Source: Trueperella bialowiezensis
GTDB taxonomy: Bacteria > Actinomycetota > Actinomycetes > Actinomycetales > Actinomycetaceae
Direction of reading: 5' to 3'
NCBI RefSeq assembly: GCF_900637955.1
Contig: NZ_LR134476.1
Location: 1,550,001-1,614,000, forward strand
DNA: 64,000 nucleotides
In this document: positions 27,846 through 36,380 of the stretch, piece after piece
Layout: each line of letters starts with the position of its first letter
Position numbering within the stretch: the first letter of the stretch is position 1
The notes under the pieces: model-generated
What the model was told of the DNA's origin: nothing
The model's input: the letters and a program-made list of their open reading frames with translations, nothing else
The model's database searches: none
Translations under genes and position numbers: made by a program

Positions 27846-29900
27846 ATGACATCTAAGAAGCAGAAACTCAACACTGTGACGACGAAGCGTTTCAGCCGGC
27901 TTCGTAACATGAGCCTCGGCTCGCAGCTAGCGCTGGCCTTCCTCGTCATCATCCTCATCGTCTCCTTCCTTTCTCCATGGATCGCCCCCTACACTCCTGA
28001 CGAACTGTTTGGCGTGTGGGAAGCGCCTTCAAAGGAACACCTTTTCGGAACCGATCACTCCGGGCGTGACGTGCTCTCGCGCATCCTGTACGGCGGGCGC
28101 TACTCGCTCATGATCGGCGTGCTGGCCACCCTCGTGGCACTGTTCTTCGGTTCGATCATCGGCGCGGTTGCCGCCGTATCCCGCAAGTGGATCGGCGAAG
28201 TGATCATGCGCATCATGGACATCATCATGGCCGTGCCCGGCATTGCTATGGCGGCCGTCATGGTGCTCGTGTTCTCGCGCAGGTTGGAGCCCGATAACGT
28301 GATCGGCCTCGTGGCCGTCATCATCTTCTCGATCGCATTCGTCTACACGCCGCAGCTGGCACGTATCGTTCGCGCGAACGTGATGAGCGCGTACGGCGAA
28401 GACTACGTGCGCGCCGTCATCGTGGCGGGCGCTCGCGCACCGTGGATCCTCATCAAGCACGTCGCTCGCAACACTGCAGCGCCGGTGCTCGTGTTCGCCA
28501 CGGTGCTCGTGGCTGACGCGATCATTTTGGAAGCCTCGCTCACCTTTATCGGTTCGGGCCTGCAGTCCACGATGGTTGCCACCTGGGGTAACGTGCTGTC
28601 CGACGCGTCGTCGAACATGTCGGTGCTGGCAGGTAAGTGGTGGACAGCGTTCTTCCCGGGCGTGTTCATCATGCTGACCGTGCTGTGCCTGAACATCCTG
28701 TCCGAAGGCATTACGGACGCCATGGTTGCAGCCCCCTCTGGTGATCAGAAGGTTGACAACGTTGCAGCCACCCGCGAACAGGATAAGCTCCTGCTCGATC
28801 CGCGCCTGGCACACGAAAAGCAGGCCGAATCGCTCCAGCAGAGGCTTAACCAGCTGGCCGCGGTGGAATCCAAGCGAACTGACAGGTTCGTGGCAACGGG
28901 CGAGGGTAAGCCACTGCTCGAGGTGCGCAACCTGTCGATTCGCTTCCCGCGTCACGGTGACGTCAACGTCGTCGACAACGTGTCCTTCACCGTCAACGAG
29001 GGCGAAACGATGGGCCTGGTCGGCGAATCCGGCTGTGGCAAGTCGATTACGGCACTGACGATCATGGGCCTGATCGATTCCCGCGCGCAGATCTCTGGTC
29101 AAGCTCTGTACCAGGGCAAGGATCTGCTGACGATGCCCGCGTCCGAGCGGCAGGGCCTGCTGGGACACGAGATGGCGATGATCTACCAGGACGCGCTGTC
29201 CTCGCTCAACCCGGCAATGCTCATCCGTTCGCAGATGAAGCAGCTGACCTCGCGCGGCGGAACCCGCAGCGCCGAGGAGCTCCTCGAGCTCGTGGGCCTC
29301 GATCCGAAGCGGACGCTCGAGTCCTACCCGCACGAACTATCGGGCGGTCAGCGCCAGCGAGTCCTCATCGCCATGGCGCTCACGCGCGACCCGAAGCTCA
29401 TCATCGCCGACGAGCCGACCACGGCACTCGACGTGACCGTGCAAAAGCAGGTTATCGACCTGCTCAACGAGCTACGCGAAAAGCTTGGCTTTGCCATGGT
29501 GTTCGTCAGCCACGATCTGGCCTTGGTTGCCGAAGTGGCACACAAGATCACAGTCATGTACGCGGGCCAGGTTGTCGAGCAAGCTCCCACATCCGAGCTG
29601 CTGTCCAACCCGGTTCACGAATACACCCGCGGTCTGCTTGGTTCGGTGCTGTCCATCGAAGCGGGCGCCGAGCGTCTGCACCAGGTGCCGGGCACGGTGC
29701 CCTCGCCGAAGGACTTCCCGGATGGAGACAGGTTCGCACCGCGTTCCTCGCATCCCGACGTCGGAATCCACACTCCGCCGGTGCGCATGGAGATCCCCGG
29801 GCGCGATCACGTGTATGCCGCGGTACCTGATTCGGCGTGGGAAGAGGCCGGCTATGAAGCTCCCCAGCAGCCCGGTGTACCACAGGAGGAACAGCGATGA
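27846..29900 (+). CDS. ABC transporter permease-ATPase fusion (DppC-DppD)
   Basis: A single protein of 684 residues. Residues about 25-300 form a DppC-type permease (SPWIAPYTPDELFG, GTDHSGRDVLSRILYGGRYS, EAA loop NVMSAYGEDYVRAVIVAGA). After a charged linker (about 300-350) comes a DppD-type ATPase with Walker A GESGCGKS near residue 395, signature LSGGQRQRVLIAMAL near 498 and Walker B IIADEPTTALD near 517. In most peptide importers these are two genes. ATG 27846 is used because the protein then starts at the usual place; a frame open further upstream overlaps the previous gene. The end overlaps the next ATG by four bases. Confidence 0.9.
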   Translation: MTSKKQKLNTVTTKRFSRLRNMSLGSQLALAFLVIILIVSFLSPWIAPYTPDELFGVWEAPSKEHLFGTDHSGRDVLSRILYGGRYSLMIGVLATLVALFFGSIIGAVAAVSRKWIGEVIMRIMDIIMAVPGIAMAAVMVLVFSRRLEPDNVIGLVAVIIFSIAFVYTPQLARIVRANVMSAYGEDYVRAVIVAGARAPWILIKHVARNTAAPVLVFATVLVADAIILEASLTFIGSGLQSTMVATWGNVLSDASSNMSVLAGKWWTAFFPGVFIMLTVLCLNILSEGITDAMVAAPSGDQKVDNVAATREQDKLLLDPRLAHEKQAESLQQRLNQLAAVESKRTDRFVATGEGKPLLEVRNLSIRFPRHGDVNVVDNVSFTVNEGETMGLVGESGCGKSITALTIMGLIDSRAQISGQALYQGKDLLTMPASERQGLLGHEMAMIYQDALSSLNPAMLIRSQMKQLTSRGGTRSAEELLELVGLDPKRTLESYPHELSGGQRQRVLIAMALTRDPKLIIADEPTTALDVTVQKQVIDLLNELREKLGFAMVFVSHDLALVAEVAHKITVMYAGQVVEQAPTSELLSNPVHEYTRGLLGSVLSIEAGAERLHQVPGTVPSPKDFPDGDRFAPRSSHPDVGIHTPPVRMEIPGRDHVYAAVPDSAWEEAGYEAPQQPGVPQEEQR

Positions 29901-30712
29901 CACAACCAATCATTGAACTGCGTGACGTGCACGTGGTGTTCAAGACCCGCACGGGATCGATTTTCAACCCGAACAAGGTGCATGCCGTTAACGGGGTGAA
30001 CCTCAAGGTGATGCCCGGCCAGGTGCTCGGCATCGTCGGTGAGTCCGGTTCTGGTAAGTCCACCGCGGCAAACGTCATGTGCGGACTGCAAGCACCGACC
30101 TCCGGTCAGGTGTTCTTCAAGGGCGAGGAAGTGACGAAGCGCAGTGCCGCTGATCGGCGCAAGATCGGCCGAGTCGTTTCCGTCGTCTTCCAGGATCCAG
30201 CAACAGCGTTGAACGCGCGCATGCACGTTCGCGACCAGCTGCTTGACCCGCTGCGGGTGCATGACATCGGCACCGACGAGGAGCGCAACGAGCGTGTGGA
30301 ACAACTCATCACGCAGGTGGGACTCCCGCAGTCGGCGCTTGACGCGCTACCCGGCCAGCTGTCGGGCGGTCAGCGTCAACGCGTGGCTATTGCGCGTGCG
30401 CTCGCGCTACGCCCCGATGCGATCATCGCGGATGAGCCGACGTCGGCCCTGGACGTCTCGGTCCGTGCACAGATTCTCAATCTGCTCATGGACCTGAAGA
30501 ACGAACTTGGGCTCGCCATGGTGTTCATCTCCCATGACATTCAGACAGTGCGCTACATTTCTGACCGTATCGCAGTGATGAATACCGGCCAGGTTGTCGA
30601 GGAAGGTCCTGCAAAGGAGCTCCTTGCCAACCCCAGCCACCCCTATACTCGGACGCTGCTTGGCGCTGCGCCCTCCCTTCTACATCCGGATCTCGGAGGA
30701 ACATCATCATGA
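29897..30712 (+). CDS. ABC transporter ATP-binding protein (DppF type)
   Basis: ATPase of 271 residues with Walker A GESGSGKST near residue 50, signature LSGGQRQRVAIARALAL and Walker B IIADEPTSALD, plus an oligopeptide-transporter C terminus. ATG 29897 lies inside the previous stop (ATGA) with AGGAGGA upstream. It forms a heterodimer with the ATPase half of the fusion permease. Its stop overlaps the nanA start by four bases, binding transport and catabolism into one translational chain. Confidence 0.92.
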   Translation: MTQPIIELRDVHVVFKTRTGSIFNPNKVHAVNGVNLKVMPGQVLGIVGESGSGKSTAANVMCGLQAPTSGQVFFKGEEVTKRSAADRRKIGRVVSVVFQDPATALNARMHVRDQLLDPLRVHDIGTDEERNERVEQLITQVGLPQSALDALPGQLSGGQRQRVAIARALALRPDAIIADEPTSALDVSVRAQILNLLMDLKNELGLAMVFISHDIQTVRYISDRIAVMNTGQVVEEGPAKELLANPSHPYTRTLLGAAPSLLHPDLGGTSS

Positions 30713-31623
30713 CGTTTCGCGGAGTTATACCTCCCGTAGTCGTCCCACTGACCGCCGACGGCGAACTCGACGTCGTCAGCTACGAACGGCACGTAAACCG
30801 GCTTATCGACGCCGGAGTGGACGGCCTGTTCATCCTCGGCTCGTCTGGCGAAGTCGTGTTTTCGACAGACGAGCGCAGGCGGCAGGTCATCACGGAAACA
30901 GTGCGGATCGTGGCAGGTCGCACGCCGATCCTCGTCGGCGTGATCGACACGACCACACCGCGCGTAATCGAACAGGCACGGGTCGCCCAAGAACTTGGCG
31001 CGGATGCCATTGTGGCAACCGCACCCTTCTACGCGATCCTCGGGCCGAAGGAGATCAAGCGGCATTTCCGCCTCATCAAACAGGCAATCGATCTGCCGCT
31101 GTTCGCCTACGACATCCCGGTGTGCGTGCACGTCAAACTCAGCCCGGCGATGATCATCGAGCTGGCCCGCGAGGGCGTGTTGCAAGGTGTGAAGGATTCG
31201 TCGGGCGACGACGTCTCCTTCCGCAACCTTGCACTCATGCGCACTGAGGAAGGGCTCGATCTGACGTTGCTCACCGGGCACGAGGTCGTCGTCGACGGCG
31301 CCTACATGTCCGGTGCCGACGGGTCCGTGCCCGGGCTCGGAAACGTGGAACCGAAAGTGTACGTGGAACAGTGGCATGCCGCTCAGGCAGGCGACTGGGA
31401 TCGAGTGCGCGAACTGCAGGACTACGCGGCGCGCCTCATGCGGATCACATCGGTCACCACTGGCGAGTTCGGTTTCGCGGCCGGTGTGGGTGCGTTCAAG
31501 ACGGCGCTCATGCTGCTTGGCGTGTTCGACACGAACGTCATGCCCGAACCCGTGCAGGCTCTCGAAGGCCACAACGTGGAGGCCGTCGCTGGCGTACTGC
31601 GCCAGGCTGGCCTGCTGAACTAG
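30709..31623 (+). CDS. nanA: N-acetylneuraminate lyase (DapA/NanA family)
   Basis: Class I aldolase of 304 residues, expected to split N-acetylneuraminate into ManNAc and pyruvate. The Schiff-base lysine is Lys162 in GVKDSSGD; the catalytic tyrosine is Tyr134 in AYDIP; the carboxylate-binding loop is GSSGE at 44-48. The motifs alone would also fit other DapA-family aldolases, but co-translation with a sialic acid importer, a ROK kinase and NanE makes NanA the best reading. ATGA overlap with the ATPase gene. Confidence 0.88.
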   Translation: MTFRGVIPPVVVPLTADGELDVVSYERHVNRLIDAGVDGLFILGSSGEVVFSTDERRRQVITETVRIVAGRTPILVGVIDTTTPRVIEQARVAQELGADAIVATAPFYAILGPKEIKRHFRLIKQAIDLPLFAYDIPVCVHVKLSPAMIIELAREGVLQGVKDSSGDDVSFRNLALMRTEEGLDLTLLTGHEVVVDGAYMSGADGSVPGLGNVEPKVYVEQWHAAQAGDWDRVRELQDYAARLMRITSVTTGEFGFAAGVGAFKTALMLLGVFDTNVMPEPVQALEGHNVEAVAGVLRQAGLLN

Positions 31624-31632
31624 GGGGAATCA

Positions 31633-32559
31633 ATGACAGGTGCCCAGATCCTCGCGATTGATATTGGTGGCACCAAAATTGGTTGGTCGCTCACGGACGC
31701 GGATAACCTCGCATTCGATAGCGTCCAGACCATGGCAACCAACGCTCGCGCTGGCGGTCCGACCGTCGCCAAGCGACTCGCAGACCTCGTAAAAGAGGTG
31801 GCGGCGAACCACTCCTCTCTCCTCGGGATCGGTATCGCCAGCGCGGGTGTGGTTGACCCGGCTACCGGGCGCATCGTGTCGGCAACGAACACGATGCCCC
31901 AGTGGGCGGGTACTGAGCTCGGAAAGATTATCGCTCGGGCGAGCGGGCTTCCCGTGCACGTCATCAACGACGTCCACGCTCACGGCCTGGGTGAAGCTAT
32001 GCGGGGAGCAGGCAGGGGCGCTAATACGGTGCTTTCGCTGGCGGTGGGAACCGGCATCGGCGGAGCGCTGATCCGCGGCGGTCAGATCGACTTCGGTGAG
32101 CACTTCCTTGCCGGTCACTTTGGCCACATCCACCACTGTCTTGCTGATGGGCTGGTGTGCTCGTGCCAGCGCACCGGCCACATCGAAGCGATCGCCTCCG
32201 GGCACGGCATTACGAACTGGTTCAACGAGCGCCGGGAGTTCGGCGATCCGCGGGTGGCCAACGGTAAAGAGCTCCAAGACCTTGCCGACTCCGGCCACGA
32301 GCTTGCTCAAAGAGTGTTCACCGAGTCCGCGTTCGCGCTCGGGGAGACGATCGCGACGTTAACGAACTCGATCGACCCGTCCGTCGTCGTGCTCTCTGGC
32401 TCTATGACTCGTTCGGGCGAGCGCTGGTGGCAGGCACTGCGCGAGGGCTATGCGGCGCGCGCAATGGACCCGGTTGCCGGCACCCCGATCGTTCTCGGTG
32501 AATTAGGATCGAGCGCGCCCCTCATGGGTGCGGCCATCAATTTCTTACGCAACCAATAA
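31633..32559 (+). CDS. nanK: ROK-family kinase, probable N-acetylmannosamine kinase
   Basis: Sugar kinase of 308 residues. It has the ATP loop LAIDIGGTKIGWSL at the N terminus, the catalytic aspartate region HVINDVHAHGLGE, and AVGTGIGGALI. The ROK zinc site is altered: CSCQRTGH takes the place of the usual CxCGxxGC, so the last cysteine is a histidine. It starts nine bases after nanA with GGGGGAATCA before the ATG. By position it phosphorylates ManNAc to ManNAc-6-P. Confidence 0.85.
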   Translation: MTGAQILAIDIGGTKIGWSLTDADNLAFDSVQTMATNARAGGPTVAKRLADLVKEVAANHSSLLGIGIASAGVVDPATGRIVSATNTMPQWAGTELGKIIARASGLPVHVINDVHAHGLGEAMRGAGRGANTVLSLAVGTGIGGALIRGGQIDFGEHFLAGHFGHIHHCLADGLVCSCQRTGHIEAIASGHGITNWFNERREFGDPRVANGKELQDLADSGHELAQRVFTESAFALGETIATLTNSIDPSVVVLSGSMTRSGERWWQALREGYAARAMDPVAGTPIVLGELGSSAPLMGAAINFLRNQ

Positions 32560-32581
32560 CCTACGAAAGACAGGCCAACAT

Positions 32582-33259
32582 ATGTCGAACGACGTGATCG
32601 AATCACTGCGCGGGAAACTCATCGTGTCAGTTCAAGCCTATCCAGGAGAACCGATGCGCCATCCGGAGACGATGGCGCAGGTGGCGCTCGCGGCCGAACG
32701 CGGGGGTGCCGCTGCCATTCGGTGTCAGGGGCTGGCCGACATTTCGGCGATCAAAGGGCAAGTAGATGTGCCGGTGATCGGGCTGTGGAAAGAAGGCCAC
32801 GACGGGGTCTACATTACGCCCACCCTGCGGCATGCGCGCGCGTGCATCATGGCAGGAGCAGACATCGTGGCAATCGATGCCACGCGCCGCCCACGCCCGG
32901 ACGGGCTGACCTACACCCAAACCGTGGCCGCGTTGAAAGACGAGGGTGCACTCATCATGGCTGACTGCGGGTCGATCGACGACGCGCGGATGGCCGCCGA
33001 GGCCGGATCGCATATCATTTCCACGACACTCGCCGGCTATTCCGGAGAACGAGAAAAAACTGACGGCCCGGACTTCGAGCTGCTTGAGCAGATGGTGGCA
33101 GAGTTCCCTGACTTGCCAGTGATCTGCGAAGGGCGAGTACATTCGCCCCAGCAAGCCCGCCAGGTGATGGACGCCGGGGCGTACGCCGTCGTCGTCGGAA
33201 CTGCGATCACACACCCAACGTCAATCACGTCGTGGTTCGTGAACGCGGTCAACAAATAA
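32582..33259 (+). CDS. nanE: N-acetylmannosamine-6-phosphate 2-epimerase
   Basis: TIM-barrel epimerase of 225 residues converting ManNAc-6-P to GlcNAc-6-P. Family motifs are SVQAYPGEPMRHPETMAQ, AIRCQGLADI, VPVIGLWKEGH, IVAIDATRRPRP with the catalytic lysine and aspartate regions, and the phosphate-binding AYAVVVGTAITHP. ATG 32582 is preferred; a longer frame from 32528 would overlap nanK without a ribosome site. Confidence 0.95.
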   Translation: MSNDVIESLRGKLIVSVQAYPGEPMRHPETMAQVALAAERGGAAAIRCQGLADISAIKGQVDVPVIGLWKEGHDGVYITPTLRHARACIMAGADIVAIDATRRPRPDGLTYTQTVAALKDEGALIMADCGSIDDARMAAEAGSHIISTTLAGYSGEREKTDGPDFELLEQMVAEFPDLPVICEGRVHSPQQARQVMDAGAYAVVVGTAITHPTSITSWFVNAVNK

Positions 33260-33295
33260 CAATAAATTTTCGCGTGCGAACAAGCGCGCACATAG

Positions 33296-33307
33296 CGGCA
33301 CGTGCCG
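33296..33307. promoter_or_regulatory. Palindrome CGGCACGTGCCG before nagB
   Basis: A perfect 12-bp palindrome in the 63-bp spacer between nanE and nagB. It shares the core GCACGTGC with 26813-26820 upstream of the permease gene. It may be an operator, or simply an RNA hairpin near the nagB ribosome site (AAAGGA). Confidence 0.35.
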
Positions 33308-33322
33308 AGAAAAGGACACGAT

Positions 33323-34108
33323 ATGAAGGTTGGAGTTTTTACGGACGAGGTTTCGCTGGCGAAAGCGGCAGCCGACTACCTGATCACCATGATGGCCGAT
33401 GCAACGCCGCGTAATCTGGGAGTGGCTACCGGTTCTACGCCCCTGCCGCTCTACGAAGAGCTACGCAAGGCACACGCCGCCGGCACGTTCACGCTCGCCG
33501 ACGCGAAAGCCTTTGCGCTCGATGAGTACATCGGCCTGCCGGTGGGGCATCCGGAAAGCTACCGTAAAGTGCTCCAAGGTGAGCTTGTGGGCGAGGACAA
33601 GACGGGACTTCGCGACGAGAACCTGTTTACCCCGAACGGCGACGTCGACGTCCCAGACGGCGCGCGTGAATCGGCCGCCGCATACGACGCCGTTATCCGT
33701 GACAACGGGGGAGTGTTCCTGCAAATCCTTGGAATCGGTTCGAATGGGCACATCGGATTCAACGAGCCGGGTATCTCGCTCGTTTCGCGCACACACGTGG
33801 ATGCGCTGGCCCGCCAAACTCGAGAAGACAACGCACGTTTCTTTAACGACAACATCGACGACGTGCCCGACATGTGTATCACGCAGGGTCTCGGCACAAT
33901 TCTCGAGGCGCAGCACATCATGCTGATTGCGACTGGCGAGGGCAAGGCAGACGCGATTGCGTGCGCGGTGGAAGGTCCGATTTCGTCGGGCTGCCCGGCG
34001 TCGATCTTGCAGATGCATCCGTCCGTACGGGTGTATGTGGATGAAGCGGCGGCGTCGAAGCTGCGCGGCCGGGAGATGCACGCTGTGCGCTGGGAGAAGC
34101 TGGCATGA
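33323..34108 (+). CDS. nagB: Glucosamine-6-phosphate deaminase
   Basis: Enzyme of 261 residues converting glucosamine-6-P to fructose-6-P and ammonia. The phosphate loop ATGSTPLPLYEEL, the catalytic Asp67 in FALDEYIGLP, GIGSNGHIGFNEP (about 134-146) and a final SGCPASILQMH segment match the family. ATG 33323 has AAAGGA nine bases upstream. The end overlaps nagA by four bases. Confidence 0.95.
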   Translation: MKVGVFTDEVSLAKAAADYLITMMADATPRNLGVATGSTPLPLYEELRKAHAAGTFTLADAKAFALDEYIGLPVGHPESYRKVLQGELVGEDKTGLRDENLFTPNGDVDVPDGARESAAAYDAVIRDNGGVFLQILGIGSNGHIGFNEPGISLVSRTHVDALARQTREDNARFFNDNIDDVPDMCITQGLGTILEAQHIMLIATGEGKADAIACAVEGPISSGCPASILQMHPSVRVYVDEAAASKLRGREMHAVRWEKLA

Positions 34109-35268
34109 TTATCCGCGGAAAACTTCTTGACGGTGACGGCCGACTGGTCGGTTCCGGGCTGGAGATTGCAGACGGAAAGGTTGTGCGCGTGCTCGACCCC
34201 GATCCGTCAGTGACCGGCTGGATCACGCCCGGTTTCATTGACATTCACTGCCACGGCGGTGGGGGATCCTCGTTTCCGGACGATCCGAGTTTGGCCGGCG
34301 TCAAGCAGGCTGTGGATGCACACCGGCAGATGGGGACGACGGCGATGCTCGCCTCCACAGTCTCCCTGGTGGATACCATCCCGGCAATCGACGGCCTTGC
34401 CACGGCGTGCGATGAAGGACTGCTGCAGGGCATCCATTTGGAAGGCCCGTATATTTCGCCACACAAGGCAGGCGCGCAGAATCCGGAGGCGATTCGCGAA
34501 CCGGATCTGGACGAGCTTCGCCAGTGGCTAGAGACCGGCAGGGGCTGGATTAAAACGATGACGATCGCCCCTGAAGTGGCCGGCGCGGTGGAGGCGGCCA
34601 AGCTCTTACACGAGTACGGTGCGGTGCCCTCCTGGGGGCACACGAATGCCAAGCTGGAAGCAACCCGCAAGGTGTTGAAAGAAAGCACCGCTCACGGCGT
34701 TCACATCGGGCTGAAGGTTCCCGCACAGACGGCCACCCACCTGTTCAATGCCATGCCACCGCTCGGCCACCGGGCCCCAGGCCCGGTACGTGAACTAGTT
34801 GCGGCAGCCAAACAGGGCACGTGTGTGGTCGAGCTGATTGCCGACTCGGTGCACGTCCACCCGGATCTGGTGCACGACGTCGTCGAATACGTCGGCGAAT
34901 CCAACCCGTACGGCGTCGTTTTCGTCACGGACGCGATGGAAGGTGCCGGAATGCCCGACGGCGAATACGTGCTTGGCGGGCAGGGCGTCAAGATCGTGGA
35001 CGGAACTGCCCGGCTCGTACGCGGCGGTGCGATTGCCGGAGGGACATCGCGGATGGCCGAACAGGTACAGCGGATGGTCGGCGGCGGCTACGTGTCAATG
35101 GAAGACGCCGTGCGCTGCTGCGTGGGAGCCCCGGCACGAGCGGTCGGTTTTTCTGAAGACACCCCGGGCGTTACTTTGACCTGGCGGCCGGGTGCCACGG
35201 TTAACGCCGTCGTCATGAACGACGCCCTCGACGTGGAGCAGGTGATCCGGGAAGGCAACGTACTCTAG
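34105..35268 (+). CDS. nagA: N-acetylglucosamine-6-phosphate deacetylase
   Basis: Amidohydrolase of 387 residues that removes acetate from GlcNAc-6-P. The metal site includes PGFIDIHCHGGGGSSF, a downstream LEGPYISPHKAGAQNP, SWGHTNA, THLFNAMPPLGHR and the catalytic aspartate in VFVTDAMEGAG. It is the last gene of the nan/nag operon. Its 3' end, 30 bases from sigH, may carry part of the sigH promoter. Confidence 0.95.
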   Translation: MIIRGKLLDGDGRLVGSGLEIADGKVVRVLDPDPSVTGWITPGFIDIHCHGGGGSSFPDDPSLAGVKQAVDAHRQMGTTAMLASTVSLVDTIPAIDGLATACDEGLLQGIHLEGPYISPHKAGAQNPEAIREPDLDELRQWLETGRGWIKTMTIAPEVAGAVEAAKLLHEYGAVPSWGHTNAKLEATRKVLKESTAHGVHIGLKVPAQTATHLFNAMPPLGHRAPGPVRELVAAAKQGTCVVELIADSVHVHPDLVHDVVEYVGESNPYGVVFVTDAMEGAGMPDGEYVLGGQGVKIVDGTARLVRGGAIAGGTSRMAEQVQRMVGGGYVSMEDAVRCCVGAPARAVGFSEDTPGVTLTWRPGATVNAVVMNDALDVEQVIREGNVL

Positions 35269-35290
35269 CCGTGCGCTATATTGAATAGCG
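35249..35290 (+). promoter_or_regulatory. Candidate SigH-type promoter and small hairpin before sigH
   Basis: GGGAAG at 35249-35254 followed after 16 bases by CGTG (35270-35273) is close to the SigR/SigH pattern GGGAAY-N16-cGTT, one base off in the -10. A 6-bp hairpin (CGCTAT/ATAGCG, 35274-35290) follows. SigH-type factors usually regulate themselves, but the match is imperfect. Confidence 0.3.
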
Positions 35291-35301
35291 TAAGGAGACG
35301 A

Positions 35302-35907
35302 ATGGGTAACGAGACACTAGTGCGGGCTGGCGACGAAACCGAACGCGAACGTAGCGAACGGTTCGTACGCGACGCCGTACCGTACCTTAACCAGCTGTAT
35401 GGCGCGGCCATGCGGCTCACTCGCAATCCGCAAGACGCCGAGGATCTCGTCCAAGAAACGTTCGAGAAAGCGTTCGCGGCATTCCACCAGTTCAAACCCG
35501 GTACCAACCTGAAAGCGTGGCTGTACCGGATTTTGAACAACACGTTTATCTCCAACTATCGCAAAAAGCAGCGCAGGCCATTGGAGTCCGATGCGGGTGA
35601 GGCCGAAGACTGGCAGGAATATCGGGCCAGGCATCATCATCCGTACGGGTTGAAATCGGCGGAAATGGAAGCCTTGGAGAACCTGCCGAACGAAGAGATT
35701 CGTGAAGCGCTCGAACAGCTCCCGGAGGACCGCCGTACGGCCGTCTATCTTGCGGACGTGGAAGGTTTTTCCTACCAGGAAATTGCCGACATCATGGACA
35801 CCCCGATCGGCACGGTCATGTCTCGCTTACACCGCGGGCGCAAACAGCTGCGCGATCTGCTGCGTGATTACGCACGCGATTTGGGCTATGTGAAGGAGAC
35901 GGTGTGA
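35302..35907 (+). CDS. sigH: ECF sigma factor SigH/SigR type (oxidative and thiol stress)
   Basis: RNA polymerase sigma factor of 201 residues. Region 2 ([22 protein letters not shown] ... [23 protein letters not shown]) and region 4 ([26 protein letters not shown] ... [14 protein letters not shown]) are clear. The sequence is of the SigH/SigR type that responds to disulfide stress. ATG 35302 has AAGGAG at 35292-35297; an upstream TTG at 35281 lacks one. Its stop overlaps the anti-sigma gene start by four bases. Confidence 0.93.
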   Translation: MGNETLVRAGDETERERSERFVRDAVPYLNQLYGAAMRLTRNPQDAEDLVQETFEKAFAAFHQFKPGTNLKAWLYRILNNTFISNYRKKQRRPLESDAGEAEDWQEYRARHHHPYGLKSAEMEALENLPNEEIREALEQLPEDRRTAVYLADVEGFSYQEIADIMDTPIGTVMSRLHRGRKQLRDLLRDYARDLGYVKETV

Positions 35908-36218
35908 GCAGGAAACTGGACGAACTCATGGCGCAGCTGCAAGAGTGCGCGTGCGAAAGCTCCGGTTGTGACTGTGCGCAGCAGTGTCGGTGCGACGACG
36001 TTCTCGACCAGCTTTTCGCCTTGCTCGACAACGAGATCACCGAACAAGACGCGCTACGCCTCATTCGCCATAGCGCGAACTGCCCGGCCTGTCTGCGCCG
36101 GATCGAAGAAGAGATCGTGATCCGGAAAGTGATCCGCCGCGGGTGTTGTGGCGAATCCGCGCCCGAGTCGTTGCGGATGAAGATCACGCGGATCACCAAG
36201 TACCAGGTTGGCCGGTAG
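35904..36218 (+). CDS. rshA: Zinc-binding anti-sigma factor RshA/RsrA type, cysteine rich
   Basis: Protein of 104 residues with the anti-sigma zinc motif H-x3-C-x2-C at His56, Cys60 and Cys63 (HSANCPACL). In this family, oxidation of the cysteines releases the sigma factor. The protein is unusually rich in cysteine: six lie between residues 15 and 30 and two more at 81-82, ten in all. The GTG start overlaps the sigH stop by four bases. The paired order sigH-rshA is conserved. Confidence 0.9.
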   Translation: MSRKLDELMAQLQECACESSGCDCAQQCRCDDVLDQLFALLDNEITEQDALRLIRHSANCPACLRRIEEEIVIRKVIRRGCCGESAPESLRMKITRITKYQVGR

Positions 36219-36237
36219 GCTGTATAGCCGCTACACT
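36208..36237 (+). promoter_or_regulatory. Candidate promoter for the bL37 gene
   Basis: TTGGCC at 36208-36213 and TACACT at 36232-36237 are 18 bases apart, placing a start near 36244, shortly before the ribosome site AAAGGAG and the ATG at 36264. Confidence 0.45.
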
Positions 36238-36263
36238 TGTGGAGTTGAGAAAAGGAGCTGAAT

Positions 36264-36338
36264 ATGTCGAAGCGTGGTAGGAAGCGTAAGGATCGCAGGA
36301 AGCGCCCTGCGAATCACGGTAAGCGCCCGAATTCGTAA
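36264..36338 (+). CDS. Large-subunit ribosomal protein bL37
   Basis: A 24-residue, extremely basic protein beginning MSKRGRKRKDRRK and ending NHGKRPNS. Length, the GRKR start and the ANHGKRPN tail match the actinobacterial ribosomal protein bL37 first seen in mycobacterial ribosome structures, whose gene also lies beside sigH. The ribosome site is AAAGGAG at 36251-36257, and a strong terminator follows. It is too short for most gene finders. Confidence 0.85.
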   Translation: MSKRGRKRKDRRKRPANHGKRPNS

Positions 36339-36346
36339 AGCTACGG

Positions 36347-36380
36347 TGGCCGGAGTTGTTGCTCCGGCCATCTTTTTATT
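36347..36380 (+). terminator. Intrinsic terminator after bL37
   Basis: A perfect 9-bp stem TGGCCGGAG/CTCCGGCCA with a six-base loop (36347-36370) is followed by TCTTTTTATT, a classic rho-independent terminator. It closes the sigH-rshA-bL37 unit and overlaps the stop end of the convergent SGNH-like gene by a few bases. Confidence 0.9.
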
